Origin: Cyclobacteriaceae bacterium
GTDB lineage: Bacteria; Bacteroidota; Bacteroidia; Cytophagales; Cyclobacteriaceae
Direction of reading: 5' to 3'
Assembly: GCA_029861825.1 (NCBI GenBank)
Contig: JAOTYN010000274.1
Location: 1 to 6,013, forward strand
DNA length: 6,013 nucleotides
Made by a program: the position numbers and the translations under genes. Positions within the stretch are counted from its first letter, which is position 1. Every line of letters starts with the position of its first letter. Of the stretch, positions 1 to 6,013 are shown one piece after another. The notes beneath the pieces are model-generated. The model ran no database searches, was not told the origin of the DNA, and saw only the letters and a list, made by a program, of their open reading frames with translations.

Positions 1-1
1 A

Positions 2-2134
2 CTGCCTAATCTTGAAGCCCTGAAAGACGCGGCTATTCCAGGGTGGAGGGACAACAACAATACCGATTGGCAGGATCTGGCTTTTCAGGATGGACGAACC
101 AGTCAAATCGCGTTGTCTGCTTCTGGTGGAAATGAAAAAACCAGATTCTATATGGGGGGCACCTATAGCGATCAGGAAGGTATCCTTATCGGTACGGATT
201 TTGACCGCATTAGTGGCCGCATGAACCTAGACCACTCGGTAACTGACAAGCTCAACTTTGGGATAAATGTGGGAATCACTCGTTCGGAAAACGGTCGGGT
301 GTCCAATGATAATGCCTTTGCTACTCCTTTGCAATTAGTGGCCTTGCCTCCGGTACAACCACAATTCGATCCCGAAACCGGTAGATTGTTTACCGGTACG
401 GTGTATTATAATGGCTTGATCCAAAATCGCGATGCCACCGGTGAAACTGTAGTGTTCCGAAATATTGGCAATGTATATGGCAATCTGGAAATAATTCCCG
501 GGCTGGTATTTACTTCAAAATTCGGACTGGATCTGCTGCATCAAACTGAAGACAACTTCCAAGGACGCGAAACACAGGACGGAGCGCCCGCCGGCCAGGG
601 TGAATTGAGGACCGTAAGGGTGGTAAACTACACACTTGATAATTATCTTACCTATAACACCACCATCAATACTCAGCACGACCTGCAAGTAGTTGGAGGG
701 ATGAGCTATCAGGAATCGGATCAGGATATTGCCTCTATACAGGCCCGTGGATTCCCCAATGATGACTTGAGGACCATTTTCAGCGCAGCCGAGGCAGAAT
801 CGTTTAGTGGCATCGGAACTAAATTCTCTTATCTGTCGTACTTTGCTAGAGCCAATTTTAAGTTCAACAACAAATTCCTGTTTACCCTTAGCGGTAGGGT
901 TGACGGATCCTCACGATTTGGTGCGGACAATCGCTATGGGTTCTTCCCGGCGGCTTCTGCCGGTTGGGTATTATCCGAAGAGGCATTTCTGTCTAGTGGA
1001 CCAGTCAGCTTCTTGAAATTACGGGCCAGTTATGGCTTGACCGGAAATTCCGAAATTGGCAACTTCGATGCCTTGGGCCTGTTCCAGGGCACCAGTTATT
1101 CCGGAACTTCCGGACTGAGACCCAGTAGTGTGGCCAGCCCTGATTTACAGTGGGAGACAACTGCGCAGTTGGATATAGGAGTTGACTTCGGTCTTTTCAA
1201 CGACCGCATAACCGGTGAGATCGATTACTATCTGAAAAAGACCGAAGATTTGCTGTTGGACGTCCAAGTGCCGGCTACCAGCGGTTTTGGTGTAGTGACA
1301 CAAAACATCGGGAAACTGGAAAATAAAGGATTTGAAGTAGTGATCAATTCCGATAACCTGGTGGGCGATTTTAAATGGACTACTAACCTTAATTTTGCCA
1401 AAAACACCAACGAAGTAACGGATCTGGAAGGTCAGATCATTACCTCCGGCATAAATAGGGCCCAGGAAGGGCAACCGTTGGGGGTGTTTTATTTGGTAAA
1501 ATATGCTGGAGTTGATCCCGCTAACGGTGATGCACTTTTTGAAAAAGGAGATGGTAGTGGTGAGACCACCAGCGACTTTTCGGAGGCCCAGGAGCAGTTT
1601 GTAGGTTCACCTTTCCCGGATTGGATAGGAGGGATTACCAATACGCTTAGTTATAAGGGCTTTGATCTGAATTTCCTGTTTCAGTTTGTATCCGGAAATT
1701 CCATATTCAACGACGGTGCAAGTTTTCAGACCGCAGGATTTGATTTCTTTGACAATCAAAGTGCGGATCAGTTGAACCGCTGGCAAAATCCGGGTGATAT
1801 AACGGACGTTCCGCAACTGAGGTTTTTGGGAGGAAACGGTATAGATAATTCTACTCGGTATTTGCAGGATGGGGACTACATCAGATTGCGAAATGTAACA
1901 CTCAGTTACAATTTGCCTCCTGCTGTCCTGGAACGAATTTCATTAAACAATGTCCGTATCTATGTAACGGGTACCAACCTCTGGACCATTACCGATTACA
2001 CAGGTTGGGATCCCGAAGTGAACTTTGATGGCACTAATCCATCAAATCAAACCAACAATATCCGTGGCGGGCGTGATTTCTACACCGCACCTCAAGCCCG
2101 GACCATAATCTTTGGCGTAAAACTCGGACTATAA
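2..2134 (+). CDS. SusC/RagA-family TonB-linked outer-membrane transporter, 3' part (N-terminus outside window)
   Basis: This is the C-terminal 710 residues of a TonB-dependent nutrient transporter. The frame is open from base 2 and ends with TAA at 2132-2134. The TTG at 113 is an internal leucine codon, not a start. SusC-family barrel signatures appear in order: NTDWQDL near window residue 20, SASGGNEKTRFY near 40, a DGSSRFGADNRYGFFPAASAGW block near 301, LKLRASYGLTGNSEIG near 340, ENKGFEVVI near 441, DGDYIRLRNVTLSYNLP near 620, and NVRIYVTGTNLW followed by YTGWDPEVN near 650. The last strand, TIIFGVKLGL, is a typical outer-membrane barrel ending. Aligning the NTDW motif with the second transporter here (window residue 23 against residue 310) suggests about 290 residues are missing and a full length near 1000, normal for the family. 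By family knowledge it imports an oligomeric nutrient with the SusD partner encoded 5 bp downstream. The substrate is unknown. The missing part should hold the signal peptide, carboxypeptidase-regulatory-like domain, TonB box and plug. Confidence 0.96.
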   Translation: MPNLEALKDAAIPGWRDNNNTDWQDLAFQDGRTSQIALSASGGNEKTRFYMGGTYSDQEGILIGTDFDRISGRMNLDHSVTDKLNFGINVGITRSENGRVSNDNAFATPLQLVALPPVQPQFDPETGRLFTGTVYYNGLIQNRDATGETVVFRNIGNVYGNLEIIPGLVFTSKFGLDLLHQTEDNFQGRETQDGAPAGQGELRTVRVVNYTLDNYLTYNTTINTQHDLQVVGGMSYQESDQDIASIQARGFPNDDLRTIFSAAEAESFSGIGTKFSYLSYFARANFKFNNKFLFTLSGRVDGSSRFGADNRYGFFPAASAGWVLSEEAFLSSGPVSFLKLRASYGLTGNSEIGNFDALGLFQGTSYSGTSGLRPSSVASPDLQWETTAQLDIGVDFGLFNDRITGEIDYYLKKTEDLLLDVQVPATSGFGVVTQNIGKLENKGFEVVINSDNLVGDFKWTTNLNFAKNTNEVTDLEGQIITSGINRAQEGQPLGVFYLVKYAGVDPANGDALFEKGDGSGETTSDFSEAQEQFVGSPFPDWIGGITNTLSYKGFDLNFLFQFVSGNSIFNDGASFQTAGFDFFDNQSADQLNRWQNPGDITDVPQLRFLGGNGIDNSTRYLQDGDYIRLRNVTLSYNLPPAVLERISLNNVRIYVTGTNLWTITDYTGWDPEVNFDGTNPSNQTNNIRGGRDFYTAPQARTIIFGVKLGL

Positions 2135-2139
2135 GAACT

Positions 2140-3543
2140 ATGAAAACAATAAATAAAATAAACATACGATCCGGTTTCATGGCTTTGATGCTGGTGACTT
2201 TATGGGCCTGTGACGGTAAACTGGATATTGAGCCCCAACAATCTATTAGTACAGATGTGGCCTTGAACAGTTCAGAGAATGTTATCAACGTGCTCATTGG
2301 CAGTTATAGTGAAGCTGGAGGGCAATTCGGAATTGCCTCTGACGGGCGGCCGGAAGGTGGTGAATTGTATGGCGGGGACTTTAACCTGTTCAGTGAATTG
2401 ATGGGATCCGATGGTGAGATTACCTGGAATGGGTCATTCGATACCTATGAAGACATCTTTGACCGGGACATGATATCCAATCACTTGCTGGCCAGAAACA
2501 ACTGGATGCGAGCTTATAACTCAATCAATATTATTAATAATGTCATAGCTAACATTGATATTGTAGATCAGGCTTTAAAGGACCAAGCACTAGGCGAGGC
2601 TCTTTTTATGAGAGGCGTGATGCATTTTGAGTTGGTACGCTTTTACGCATTGCCCTACGAACCCGGTGGTGCAAATTTACAAGTGGGCGTGCCCATAGTA
2701 ACCTCCGCAACCGATGCTATAGATGAATCTACTCAATTATCCAGAGCCACCGTAGCAGAAGTTTATACTCAGGTGATCGCCGATCTAACCGATGCAGAAT
2801 CACTTATGAATAGCCGCAATGGCTCTTTCGCTAACCGTCATGCCGCCGCGGCTATGCTTTCCAGGGTTTACTTACAACAAGGCGACTATGCTGCTGCCGC
2901 CGACGCAGCCAACCGCGTTATCGATCAGGGTGGTTACACCCTGGTCCCGGATTATGCCTCCGCGTTCAACAATGCAGCGAACTCTATAGAGGATATTTTT
3001 GCTGTTCAGCAAAATACAACTTTCAACGCCGGTACTTCCAATAGTGGCCTGCCCACATTCTACGCCAACCTGGTGGGTGTAGGACGCGACGGGGATATCG
3101 ATGTTCTTCCCGCACATCTGGACCTTTACGAAGCCGGAGACGCCAGGTTAGACCTGTTCTATACTGGAATTGATGGTTTACCCAAGACCGGCAAATGGGC
3201 CGTCGATGGCGCTAATATCCCAGTGGTAAGATTAGCCGAAATGTATCTCACCCGGGCTGAAGCCAACTTCCGGGCTGGCACTGCAGTTGGGGCTGATCCC
3301 CTAGACGATATCAACTTAATACGGGGCAGGGTAGGACTCACTGCTTTAGCCGTTCTTACCTTAGATGATATTATGGTGGAACGTCGCAAGGAGCTGGCAT
3401 TTGAAGGTCAACGATTACATGATCTCAAACGCACCCAACAAACTGTGAGTGGCTCTCCTTATAATGCTGATGAGTTGGTATTTCCTATTCCGCAAAGAGA
3501 AATAGACGTGAACAGTAACTTGGAACAAAACCCTGGCTACTAG
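2140..3543 (+). CDS. SusD/RagB-family surface nutrient-binding lipoprotein
   Basis: This is a complete 467-residue lipoprotein that acts as the extracellular lid of a SusC barrel and binds the incoming ligand. The N-terminus has basic residues (K2, K6, R10), a hydrophobic stretch at 13-22 and a lipobox L-W-A-C with the acylated Cys at 24. The mature protein opens DGKLDIEP, a common SusD beginning. A SusD-like N-terminal region with TPR helices follows: NNWMRAYNSINIINNVI near 120-137, FMRGVMHFELVRFYALPY near 156-173, and a helix pair around ANRHAAAAMLSRVYLQQGDYAAAADAANRVI. The C-terminal RagB/SusD domain includes VRLAEMYLTRAEA, then VERRKELAFEGQRLHDLKR at 413-431, and ends in the hallmark NPGY at 464-467. 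The length is on the short side for the family but nothing looks truncated. The gene starts 5 bp after the upstream susC stop, so the two are almost certainly co-transcribed. No Shine-Dalgarno is present, and the leader AAGAACT is A-rich as is usual in this phylum. The ligand cannot be told from the sequence. Confidence 0.97.
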   Translation: MKTINKINIRSGFMALMLVTLWACDGKLDIEPQQSISTDVALNSSENVINVLIGSYSEAGGQFGIASDGRPEGGELYGGDFNLFSELMGSDGEITWNGSFDTYEDIFDRDMISNHLLARNNWMRAYNSINIINNVIANIDIVDQALKDQALGEALFMRGVMHFELVRFYALPYEPGGANLQVGVPIVTSATDAIDESTQLSRATVAEVYTQVIADLTDAESLMNSRNGSFANRHAAAAMLSRVYLQQGDYAAAADAANRVIDQGGYTLVPDYASAFNNAANSIEDIFAVQQNTTFNAGTSNSGLPTFYANLVGVGRDGDIDVLPAHLDLYEAGDARLDLFYTGIDGLPKTGKWAVDGANIPVVRLAEMYLTRAEANFRAGTAVGADPLDDINLIRGRVGLTALAVLTLDDIMVERRKELAFEGQRLHDLKRTQQTVSGSPYNADELVFPIPQREIDVNSNLEQNPGY

Positions 3544-3570
3544 GTCTTGGAATTAAATCATTATCCCATG

Positions 3571-3606
3571 GAAAAACGGCTTGCTAAAAAGCCGTTTTTC
3601 TTTATT
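3571..3606 (+). terminator. Rho-independent terminator after the susCD pair
   Basis: A perfect 12-bp inverted repeat, GAAAAACGGCTT (3571-3582) and AAGCCGTTTTTC (3589-3600), encloses a 6-base loop GCTAAA and is followed by TTTATT. It begins 28 bp after the susD stop codon. The GC core (CGGC/GCCG) flanked by an A-run on the left and a T-run on the right is the standard intrinsic-terminator form. Because the A-run mirrors the T-run, the hairpin could also stop transcription arriving on the minus strand. It separates the first susCD unit from the second susC gene. Confidence 0.9.
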
Positions 3607-3640
3607 ACTTCTATCTTCGTGGCGCCATTGAACCGTTCAT

Positions 3641-3664
3641 CCCAATTTAACACCCATATGGGTG
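3641..3664 (+). repeat. Composite repeat copy 1 (CCCAATTT-N9-ATGGGTG) containing a perfect 14-bp palindrome
   Basis: CCCAATTT at 3641-3648 is followed after 9 bp by ATGGGTG at 3658-3664. The second half lies within CACCCATATGGGTG (3651-3664), which equals its own reverse complement over all 14 bases. The same two-part pattern recurs at 4049-4071. A perfect palindrome of this size outside coding sequence is compatible with a dimeric regulator site, but no regulator is encoded in the window and the role is inferred. Confidence 0.5.
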
Positions 3665-3851
3665 ACATTTCTGCCAGCAGATCTTAAAATGGTGTCCAAT
3701 CGGTACCCAACTAACCGAATACGTACACCGGCAACTAACCCATTATGGAGCATATACCGTAAAAATGCTCACCAAGATCCATAGTCAACTTCAGCTACCA
3801 TCTAATTACAGCTGTTTCAAGACTGTTTACGGACTTTATCGGTATAATTAA

Positions 3852-3866
3852 TTGATTTTCAATCAA
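3852..3866. repeat. Short inverted repeat TTGATT-TTC-AATCAA
   Basis: Two perfect 6-bp arms (3852-3857 and 3861-3866) flank a 3-base centre, 4 bp after a TATAAT hexamer at 3843-3848. The arms are A/T-rich and short, so chance occurrence is possible. It could be an operator half-site pair, but nothing else in the sequence supports that. Confidence 0.3.
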
Positions 3867-3983
3867 ATAGAAAACTCAGTAATCACCTCACCTATTAAAG
3901 GTCTGGCAAAGTCTACAACTCAGCTGATTAATAAGATGCTGACAAACCTGAAAATTCTACCACAAAACACTGATATGGACGGG

Positions 3984-4060
3984 ATATGCCCAATTTAATT
4001 TGGCGTAAATACCCTTATTTGGGGGGATACCCTAGAGCGTCAAATATCCCCAATTTTGAT
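3984..4060. repeat. Repeat cluster upstream of second susC: 60-bp-spaced direct repeat plus nested inverted repeats
   Basis: ATATGCCCAATTT (3984-3996) and ATATCCCCAATTT (4044-4056) match at 12 of 13 bases and start exactly 60 bp apart. The first copy is embedded in an imperfect 17-base palindrome (3988-4004, GCC-C-AATT-T-AATT-T-GGC, one mismatched pair). Between the copies, GGGGATA (4023-4029) and TATCCCC (4045-4051) form 7-bp inverted arms with a 15-base spacer. ATACCC also occurs at 4009, 4027 and 4088. Position just ahead of a transporter gene makes a cis-regulatory role the leading guess. No binding protein can be named. Confidence 0.45.
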
Positions 4061-4071
4061 TAGGATGGGTG
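4049..4071 (+). repeat. Composite repeat copy 2 (CCCAATTT-N8-ATGGGTG)
   Basis: CCCAATTT at 4049-4056 is followed after 8 bp by ATGGGTG at 4065-4071, matching the arrangement at 3641-3664 with one base less spacing. The right part extends to ATGGGTGTTAA (4065-4075), which is the exact 11-base reverse complement of TTAACACCCAT at 3647-3657. Copy 2 lacks the full palindrome seen in copy 1. Confidence 0.45.
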
Positions 4072-4095
4072 TTAAGCAGGTTTTTACATACCCAT
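4065..4095 (+). promoter_or_regulatory. Predicted leader stem-loop 32 bp before the second susC start
   Basis: ATGGGTGTTAA (4065-4075) can pair with TTACATACCCAT (4084-4095) as RNA. This gives 11 pairs including one G-U, a single bulged C at 4087 and an 8-base loop GCAGGTTT. No T-run follows, so it is not a terminator. CAATTTTG at 4051-4058 matches five of the six fixed positions of the TAnnTTTG -7 element. If it is used, transcription would begin close to the hairpin and place it at the 5' end of the message. No properly spaced TTTG -33 box supports that promoter, so this is a hypothesis. Confidence 0.35.
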
Positions 4096-4127
4096 CTCCA
4101 AGTAATTGTTCTACTAAATAAACTTCT

Positions 4128-6013
4128 ATGAAACGAACTCTACTAACTACTAGTAGCCTGTTATTCGTTTTCCTGTTTTTAACTACGGCCCTGTGGGCTC
4201 AGGAGCGCAATGTAACAGGTCAGGTCACCTCTTCCGAAGACGGAGAAGGCCTGCCAGCAGTGAATGTTCTCATCAAGGGAACAACCAATGGAACCGTTAC
4301 GGATGTTGACGGTTTTTACAACTTATCTGTACCCGGCGATAACGCCATTTTAGTTTTTTCATTTATCGGTTATACCAGTCAGGAGGTCACCGTAGGTAGT
4401 CAATCTACCATCAATGTGAATCTGGCCCTTGATGTTACCGAATTAAGTGAAGTGGTGGTGGTGGGTTATGGAACCCAACAAAGGCGTGATATTTTAGGAG
4501 CTATTGGCTCCGCGGATAAAGATGTACTGGAAAACATTCCGGTAGCAGACCCACTGGAGGCACTCCAAGGTCGGGTTGCTGGTGTAAATGTGACTTCCGG
4601 TAGTGGTCGTCCCGGTCAACGTGCTATTGTGCGTGTGAGAGGGGTAGCTTCCATCGGCGGGGTGGGTTCTACCGATCCCTTATATGTAATTGACGGTGTG
4701 CCTATGACCAATCGCGATGATGGCCAGTTGCCTAACGGACAAGGGGTTTCACCTCTTTCCCGTATCAATCCTGAAGAAATTGAATCTATTGAGGTTCTAA
4801 AGGACGCAGCAGCAGCCGCTATTTATGGCTCTCGAGCTTCTAATGGAGTGGTACTCATTACCACCAAGAAAGGGAGCTACAACCAGGAAACTGAAATTGA
4901 TGCTTCATTTTATTATGGGGTTCAATCTCTTTCTAATGAGCTGGACTTCCTGAATGCTTCTCAGTTTAGGGAAATAATGAGAGATTCCCGTGCCGCAGCT
5001 GGTTTAGCGCCGGATCCGCAATTTGACGAGGATCCCTCGGTAGAAACTACCAATTGGACTGATATCATTCAGCGTGACAATCCGGCCATTCAGAACTATC
5101 AGCTCTCGGCTTCTGGAGGTAGTGATAATACCAGATTCTTTATTTCCGGAAATTATTTTAACCAGGAATCAATACTAAAAAAAGGTGGATTTGATCGTAT
5201 TTCAGCACGTTTCAACTTGGAGAATAAATCCGCGGATGACAAACTGAATATTGGTATCAATACCCAAGTAGCAAAAACCAATGCTATTATTACCGCACGG
5301 GACAACAGTATTTTCTCGGCCTGGCCCCAAGCCTTGCAGGCGCGCCCGGATGAAGGGCCATTTAATGAAGATGGAACCTTTGCGGTTATTACCGCCAACA
5401 ACCCCCTTCAAATGTTCGAACAGGACGATCAGCAAGAAAGCTTTGCGGTGGTGGGTAATGCTTATGCCGAGTACGAGGTAATTCCCGGTTTAAAATTGAG
5501 AACCTCAATTGGGACCGATGTGACTTGGGTAAAGGACTTTAGTTTTGCTCCCACTACCCATCCTTCAGGTGCAGGTATCGGTGGTGCTGGCACCTCAGCC
5601 ACTGCACTCAGAACCAAATGGGTAAGCGAAAACACCGTAACCTATACCACCAACTCATTAGTGGATGATCGCTTGAGTTTAACAGCTTTGGCGGGTTTCA
5701 CTTTTGAAGAAGAGGAATTGGAAAGCAACTTAGTTTCTGGTCAGGGATTTCCCTCCGATAACCTTAGATATCTGAACTCAGCATCAACCAATACTGCGTT
5801 TGCATCTACTCAAACCAAGAATAGATTGGAATCTTTAATCGGTAGGGTAAATCTGGATTTTGATGATAAGTATCTGCTACAAGCTGCCATTCGCCGAGAC
5901 GGGTCTTCCAAGTTTGGAGCCAATGACCGCTACGGAATATTTCCTTCGGTGTCTGTGGGCTGGAGGATTTCCGGAGAATCCTTTATGGAAGGTATTTCCT
6001 GGCTGGATGATCT
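4128..6013 (+). CDS. SusC/RagA-family TonB-linked outer-membrane transporter, 5' part (C-terminus outside window)
   Basis: The first 628 codons of a second TonB-dependent transporter stay open to the window end. An in-frame TAA at 4119-4121 makes ATG 4128 the first possible ATG. It is followed directly by a signal peptide (K2-R3, hydrophobic 5-22, likely cleavage ALWA|QER after residue 24). Residues about 28-101 form a carboxypeptidase-regulatory-like beta-sandwich (VTGQV, GLPAVNVLIKGTTNGTVTDVDGFY). The family TonB-box region ELSEVVVVGYGTQ follows at 105-117. The plug, about 120-250, holds LYVIDGVPM around D189 and the signature IESIEVLKDAAAAAIYGSRASNGVVLITTKKG at 218-249. Barrel strands begin after about 255, including NTDW-type and SASGG motifs and the DGSSKFGANDRYGIFPSVSVGW block near 591. 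There is no secretin/STN domain before the regulatory-like domain, so FecA-type signalling to an anti-sigma factor is not expected. About 60% of a usual ~1000-residue protein is present. A partner susD would be expected just downstream. No Shine-Dalgarno is visible in the A-rich leader. Substrate unknown. Confidence 0.97.
   Translation, partial: MKRTLLTTSSLLFVFLFLTTALWAQERNVTGQVTSSEDGEGLPAVNVLIKGTTNGTVTDVDGFYNLSVPGDNAILVFSFIGYTSQEVTVGSQSTINVNLALDVTELSEVVVVGYGTQQRRDILGAIGSADKDVLENIPVADPLEALQGRVAGVNVTSGSGRPGQRAIVRVRGVASIGGVGSTDPLYVIDGVPMTNRDDGQLPNGQGVSPLSRINPEEIESIEVLKDAAAAAIYGSRASNGVVLITTKKGSYNQETEIDASFYYGVQSLSNELDFLNASQFREIMRDSRAAAGLAPDPQFDEDPSVETTNWTDIIQRDNPAIQNYQLSASGGSDNTRFFISGNYFNQESILKKGGFDRISARFNLENKSADDKLNIGINTQVAKTNAIITARDNSIFSAWPQALQARPDEGPFNEDGTFAVITANNPLQMFEQDDQQESFAVVGNAYAEYEVIPGLKLRTSIGTDVTWVKDFSFAPTTHPSGAGIGGAGTSATALRTKWVSENTVTYTTNSLVDDRLSLTALAGFTFEEEELESNLVSGQGFPSDNLRYLNSASTNTAFASTQTKNRLESLIGRVNLDFDDKYLLQAAIRRDGSSKFGANDRYGIFPSVSVGWRISGESFMEGISWLDD

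Larger units (their letters stand above)
3607..4127. other. Intergenic region between two susC units, no credible gene, rich in short repeats
   Basis: Stops are dense on the + strand. The two small + strand ORFs I read (28 and 25 codons, starting at 3765 and 3986) lack any recognisable protein character. No tRNA or rRNA is recognisable. It contains a perfect 14-bp palindrome at 3651-3664, a 9-bp direct repeat CAACTAACC (3708-3716 and 3732-3740), an inverted repeat TTGATT-TTC-AATCAA at 3852-3866, and a cluster of repeated and inverted motifs from 3984 to 4095. The region must hold the promoter and leader of the second susC gene. I could not find a full match to the Bacteroidota promoter consensus (TTTG near -33 with TAnnTTTG near -7) at correct spacing. 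A TATAAT at 3843-3848 has no partner box. Confidence 0.7.

Noticed and set aside
113..115. TTG as an alternative start for the first SusC
   Set aside because: The frame is open upstream to the window edge and encodes conserved SusC sequence (NTDW motif), so the TTG is an internal leucine.
3571..3600. Inverted repeat as an insertion-sequence end or attachment site
   Set aside because: The GC stem, short loop and T-run just after a stop codon are fully explained by an intrinsic terminator. There is no transposase or target duplication nearby.
3843..3848. TATAAT hexamer as a -10 promoter box
   Set aside because: No -35-like box sits at 16-18 bp, and the main Bacteroidota sigma factor prefers TAnnTTTG with TTTG. 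It lies nearly 280 bp from the next gene.
3765..3851. 28-codon ORF on the + strand starting ATG after an A-run
   Set aside because: The product has no signal, membrane segment or recognisable motif, and its stop falls in the TATAATTAA stretch. Its length is what chance gives in A/T-rich DNA.
3995..4021. TTAATTTG (3995-4002) and CTTATTTG (4014-4021) as -7 promoter elements
   Set aside because: They match the TAnnTTTG consensus incompletely and no TTTG -33 box lies at proper spacing from either.
3986..4063. 25-codon ORF on the + strand through the repeat cluster, a possible leader peptide
   Set aside because: It coincides with the inverted and direct repeats, which explain the sequence better. 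It has no run of regulatory codons and no attenuator follows it.
3607..4127. CRISPR array in the repeat-rich gap
   Set aside because: The repeats are only 8-14 bp, irregularly spaced and in mixed orientations, without uniform spacers.

Overview
The window comes from a member of the phylum Bacteroidota. It carries a SusC/RagA-type TonB-dependent transporter gene followed 5 bp later by a SusD/RagB lipoprotein gene, and then the start of a second SusC/RagA gene. This gene pairing is characteristic of that phylum. The absence of Shine-Dalgarno sequences before the starts, with A/T-rich leaders instead, fits the same group. The sequence does not let me name a genus. A Cytophagales-like or flavobacterial relative is plausible but unproven.

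Layout, all on the + strand: (1) 2-2134, the C-terminal ~710 residues of a SusC-like outer-membrane transporter whose N-terminus lies before the window. (2) 2140-3543, a complete SusD-like surface lipoprotein of 467 residues. (3) 3571-3606, a strong intrinsic terminator closing the first operon. (4) 3607-4127, about 520 bp without a credible gene but rich in short repeated and inverted motifs. (5) 4128-6013, the N-terminal 628 residues of a second SusC-like transporter, with signal peptide, carboxypeptidase-regulatory-like domain, plug and early barrel. It runs off the window end.

The SusC protein forms a TonB-driven barrel and the SusD lipoprotein acts as its extracellular lid, capturing an oligomeric nutrient (glycan or peptide) for import. 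No glycoside hydrolase, peptidase, sulfatase, sensor or sigma/anti-sigma gene is visible, so neither substrate can be assigned. The two SusC proteins are clearly paralogous, but the terminator and the motif-rich gap argue that the second is separately transcribed and probably separately controlled.

The gene content is ordinary and I see no undescribed protein system. The part most worth a second look is the intergenic region. A composite motif (CCCAATTT, 8-9 bp, ATGGGTG) occurs twice there, a 12/13-bp direct repeat lies exactly 60 bp apart, a perfect 14-bp palindrome is present, and a predicted leader hairpin lies 32 bp before the second susC start.
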